A DNA stretch of 17,739 nucleotides from Lachnospiraceae bacterium (lineage in GTDB: Bacteria; Bacillota; Clostridia; Lachnospirales; Lachnospiraceae), in assembly GCA_015057205.1 (NCBI GenBank), contig SVEW01000037.1, positions 1 to 17,739 of the forward strand. The letters are read 5' to 3'. Below the pieces are notes generated by a model. The model searched no databases and was not told the DNA's origin. It saw nothing but the letters and a program-made list of their open reading frames with translations. How positions within the stretch are numbered: position 1 is the first letter of the stretch; each line of letters starts with the position of its first letter. Both the position numbers and the translations under genes were made by a program. Of this stretch, positions 15,112 to 17,739 are shown one piece after another.

Positions 15112-17075
15112 TCTTCGCTTTCTTCCACCTCGTCAAACCATACTTTCGCTGCAGATTCAATTTCTTCTAACTCCTTTTGCCATACAGCTGCTGATGCATC
15201 ACTTGGCATCCGTAAGTCTCCCCTTGGTGATACGGAAACAGTTCCTACCTTTGGTCCATCCGGCAAACAGGAACGCTTAAACTGCTGACTGAAGAAGCGT
15301 CGATAGAAGGTCTTCATCCACTTCAAAATCGTCTTTCCGTCATAGGTTCCCCGAAATGCTGCTATCGCCAACCGATAAATCTTCTTCGGCGAAAAACCGA
15401 AACGTAACACATAATATAAAACAAAATCATGAAGCTCATAAGGCCCTACAATATCTTCCGTCTTCTGAGAAATTTTGCCATCTTCCGGCGGCAAAAGCTC
15501 CGGACTTACCGGTGTATCCAAAACATCTAACAGCACAGCCTTTAAAGCTTCTTGTGCCAAATCTTCGGCATAGTACGAAACCAAATGACGCACAAGCGTC
15601 TTCGGAATAGATACATTCACCCCATACATAGACATATGATCGCCGTTGTACGTAGCCCAGCCAAGCGCAAGCTCCGACATATCCCCCGTACCAATTACCA
15701 TACCATTTTCCTTATTGGCAAAATCCATCAAAATCTGTGTACGTTCTCTTGCCTGACAGTTCTCATAGGTTACATCGTGTACGGATTCGTCCTGTCCGAT
15801 GTCTGCAAAATGCTGGCGCACCGCTTTTACAATCGACACTTCCTTCAAAGTCGCTCCCACGCACTTCACCATGGAAACCGCATTGTCGTAAGTGCGGTCT
15901 GTAGTTCCAAATCCCGGCATGGTTACTGCTAAAATACCACTTCTGTCCATTCCCAGAATATCATAGGCTCTCGCTGTTACCAAAAGGGCCAACGTAGAAT
16001 CAAGTCCGCCGGAGATACCAATCACTGCCGTCTTACAATGGGTATGTTCCAATCGTTTCACTAACCCCCTTGCCTGAATCTCAAAAATCTCTTCGCAACG
16101 CTCTTTTCTAGTTGCCGGATCAGACGGTACGAAGGGCATTGGATTTACCTTTCTGGTTAAGTGAATCGCTCCTATTGGGCGCTTAATGGAAAACTCCGTA
16201 TACCACTCGGAAGCCATCGTAAACGTATTCTTTCTTCTACGCTCCATCATCAAGCGTTCCACATCAATTTCCGTAATGGTTAATCCTTCGTAAAACTGTG
16301 GACTCTCCGCTAACACACGCCCGTTTTCCGCAATGATACTGTGCCCACAGTACACCACATCCATGGTGGATTCCCCGTTTCCTGCACTGGCATACAGGTA
16401 TGCGCAGTTCAACCGAGCGGACTGGCTTGTCACCAGATTCCGGCGATACTGGGCTTTTCCGGTAATGGCGTCGGAGGCCGACAAATTCACAATCACCGTC
16501 GCACCGTTTCTTGCAAGCTCATTGCTCGGCGGATTCGGCACCCACAAATCTTCACAGATTTCTACACCAATACATAAATCCGGCATCTGTTCCGCCTGGA
16601 AAATCAACTCACGAGCGATTGTAACACTGCCGCCAAATCGATGCTCGATTCCTTCCGCAAGTTCCATCTCATCTCCTGCCGGTGTAAAATATCTAGCCTC
16701 ATAAAATTCTCCGTAATTCGGCAGATATGACTTCGGTACAATACCAAGAATTTCTCCCTCGCTTACAGCCACCGCCACATTATATAACTTTTGATTTACG
16801 GTAAGTGGCATACCAACAAAAAACAAGCCATCTAATTTTGCAGATGCGTTTACAATCTGCTTCAAGCCTTTTTCCGCTGCCGTCAACAGGCTCTGCTGAA
16901 AAAAAAGTTCACCGCAGGAGTACCCGGTTATACACAATTCCGGAAATACCGTAACCTTTACATCCTCTGCAGCTGCCTTCTTCATCATCGTGATAATCTC
17001 TTTTACATTGGACGCAACATCTGCCACTACCACCTTCGGGGTGGCGGTTGCCACTTTTACAAACCCCTGATACAT
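15108..17075 (-). CDS. nadE: Glutamine-dependent NAD+ synthase
   Basis: Two-domain enzyme of 655 residues making NAD+ from nicotinic acid adenine dinucleotide, ATP and glutamine, the last step of NAD synthesis. The N-terminal nitrilase-like glutaminase (about 5-280) has the triad Glu46 (FPELCITGYSCGELF), Lys115 (VPKSYLPNYGEFYE) and Cys174 (GVEICEDLWVP). The C-terminal synthetase (about 325-640) has the ATP pyrophosphatase P-loop SGGLDST (355-361) and the GTGDMSELALGWATYNGDH stretch. Length and order match the long, glutaminase-fused NadE class. AAAGGAG lies 11 bases before the ATG, which overlaps the hslO stop by one base (TAATG). Cytoplasmic. Confidence 0.97.
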   Translation of the reverse strand: MYQGFVKVATATPKVVVADVASNVKEIITMMKKAAAEDVKVTVFPELCITGYSCGELFFQQSLLTAAEKGLKQIVNASAKLDGLFFVGMPLTVNQKLYNVAVAVSEGEILGIVPKSYLPNYGEFYEARYFTPAGDEMELAEGIEHRFGGSVTIARELIFQAEQMPDLCIGVEICEDLWVPNPPSNELARNGATVIVNLSASDAITGKAQYRRNLVTSQSARLNCAYLYASAGNGESTMDVVYCGHSIIAENGRVLAESPQFYEGLTITEIDVERLMMERRRKNTFTMASEWYTEFSIKRPIGAIHLTRKVNPMPFVPSDPATRKERCEEIFEIQARGLVKRLEHTHCKTAVIGISGGLDSTLALLVTARAYDILGMDRSGILAVTMPGFGTTDRTYDNAVSMVKCVGATLKEVSIVKAVRQHFADIGQDESVHDVTYENCQARERTQILMDFANKENGMVIGTGDMSELALGWATYNGDHMSMYGVNVSIPKTLVRHLVSYYAEDLAQEALKAVLLDVLDTPVSPELLPPEDGKISQKTEDIVGPYELHDFVLYYVLRFGFSPKKIYRLAIAAFRGTYDGKTILKWMKTFYRRFFSQQFKRSCLPDGPKVGTVSVSPRGDLRMPSDASAAVWQKELEEIESAAKVWFDEVEESEE

Positions 17076-17739
17076 TATTTCTGAATCTCCTTTAACTTTT
17101 CCACATCAAACTTGTAGTTCTTATTGCAGAACTGACAACGCACCTCTATCGGCTCTCCGTCATCAATGATGGACTGCAAATCTTTCGGGTCAATACTTGC
17201 GATAGCGCCGAGTACCTTTTCCTGCGTACAGTCACATTGAAATGCAACCGGCATTGTATCTAATATTTCCAGTTCCAAATCGCCGAGAAGTTCTTTTAAA
17301 ATATCCTCCGGCGTATGTCCTTCTTCTAACATCTCCGTTACGGATTTCACCTCAGAGATGCGCTTTTCTAATTTATCAATTACCTCATCCGTCACATCCG
17401 GCATCAACTGGATAATAAATCCACCGGCCTGTCTTACCGTACAATCCGTATCTACCAATACGCCAAGTCCAACCGATGACGGCACCTGCTCGGAGGTAGC
17501 AAAATAATAGGTCAAATCCTCCGCAATCTCTCCTGTCTGTAATACGGTTTGTCCCACATAAGGATCTTTTAATCCCAAATCCTTAATCACAACCAGATTT
17601 CCTGCGCCAATAGCTCCGCCTACATCTAATTTTCCCTGCGCATTTGCCGGAATGTCTACCTGCGGTTCAAAGGGATACCCTTTTACATGTCCATGGGAAT
17701 CTGCCGTTACATTCAGCCCACGCATGGGACCGGTTCCCT
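17075..17739 (-). CDS. hslO: Redox-regulated chaperone Hsp33, N-terminus cut by the window edge
   Basis: The C-terminal 221 or so residues of Hsp33, whose full length is about 290. The frame runs open through the right edge (residues GTGP precede the first in-window Met), so that Met at 17725 is internal. It shows the family core (TADSHGHVKGY; GLKDPYVGQT; GEIAEDLTYYFATSEQVPSS) and the C-terminal zinc centre with the four cysteines CDC and CQFC (CxC-x27-32-CxxC type). Under oxidative stress the zinc is released, the cysteines form disulfides, and the protein becomes a holdase in the cytoplasm. The stop codon shares one base with the nadE start. The operon promoter must lie upstream of this window. 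Confidence 0.96.
   Translation of the reverse strand, partial: GTGPMRGLNVTADSHGHVKGYPFEPQVDIPANAQGKLDVGGAIGAGNLVVIKDLGLKDPYVGQTVLQTGEIAEDLTYYFATSEQVPSSVGLGVLVDTDCTVRQAGGFIIQLMPDVTDEVIDKLEKRISEVKSVTEMLEEGHTPEDILKELLGDLELEILDTMPVAFQCDCTQEKVLGAIASIDPKDLQSIIDDGEPIEVRCQFCNKNYKFDVEKLKEIQK

Noticed and set aside
15552..15932. Plus-strand open frame opposite nadE
   Set aside because: Antisense to the conserved synthetase domain, no recognisable domain and no SD.
1..17739. Mobile elements, CRISPR arrays, tRNA genes
   Set aside because: No transposase or integrase reading frame, no regularly spaced direct repeats and no cloverleaf-like stretch was recognised in either strand.

Overview
The window reads as a chromosomal segment from a low-to-mid GC, Gram-positive, motile anaerobe, most likely a Lachnospiraceae member of the Roseburia/Butyrivibrio/Eubacterium type. 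This is inferred from protein style (large hybrid kinases with 7TM or solute-binding sensors, a Csp-like subtilase), AGGAGG ribosome binding sites and TG-extended -10 promoters; no rRNA or other taxonomic marker is present. All eleven genes I support lie on the minus strand, so the text below follows transcription from right to left. I see no tRNA, rRNA, CRISPR array or insertion sequence. No gene-free stretch exceeds 300 bases; the longest (9957-10201) holds a nested inverted repeat, a promoter and a leader hairpin.

Right part (17739 to 12323): a tightly packed housekeeping and transport operon. It runs from the redox chaperone Hsp33 (hslO, cut by the window edge) to glutamine-dependent NAD+ synthase (nadE), a membrane-anchored DUF4097-type beta protein, a MATE-family efflux protein and an ECF-transporter substrate-binding (S) subunit. 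Neighbouring genes overlap by 1 or 4 bases or are 3 bases apart, which implies translational coupling.

Middle (12217 to 6138): a chemoreceptor (MCP) with its own promoter, followed by a structured 79-base inverted repeat. Next comes a two-gene signalling operon: a 7TM-PAS hybrid kinase with receiver and HPt domains, and a stand-alone response regulator without a DNA-binding domain. The two share a recurring C-terminal helical module of about 68 residues, one copy in the kinase and two in the regulator. The kinase has Phe in place of the usual phospho-accepting His, so it may be a pseudokinase that still relays phosphate through its receiver and HPt domains. A clear intrinsic terminator closes the operon.

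Left part (6063 to 92): a cytoplasmic Csp-like subtilisin protease with a GTG start, a hybrid kinase with two extracytoplasmic solute-binding domains and an intact catalytic core, and a membrane protein with a GGDEF domain. The GGDEF active site is degenerate (DGGEM, metal Asp replaced by Asn) but the RxxD inhibitory site is kept, which suggests a c-di-GMP sensor rather than a synthase. A tandem hairpin and terminator ends the region.

Overall, about 12 kb is a signalling island in which two of the enzymes (the middle kinase and the GGDEF protein) have lost their hallmark catalytic residues while keeping binding or relay sites.
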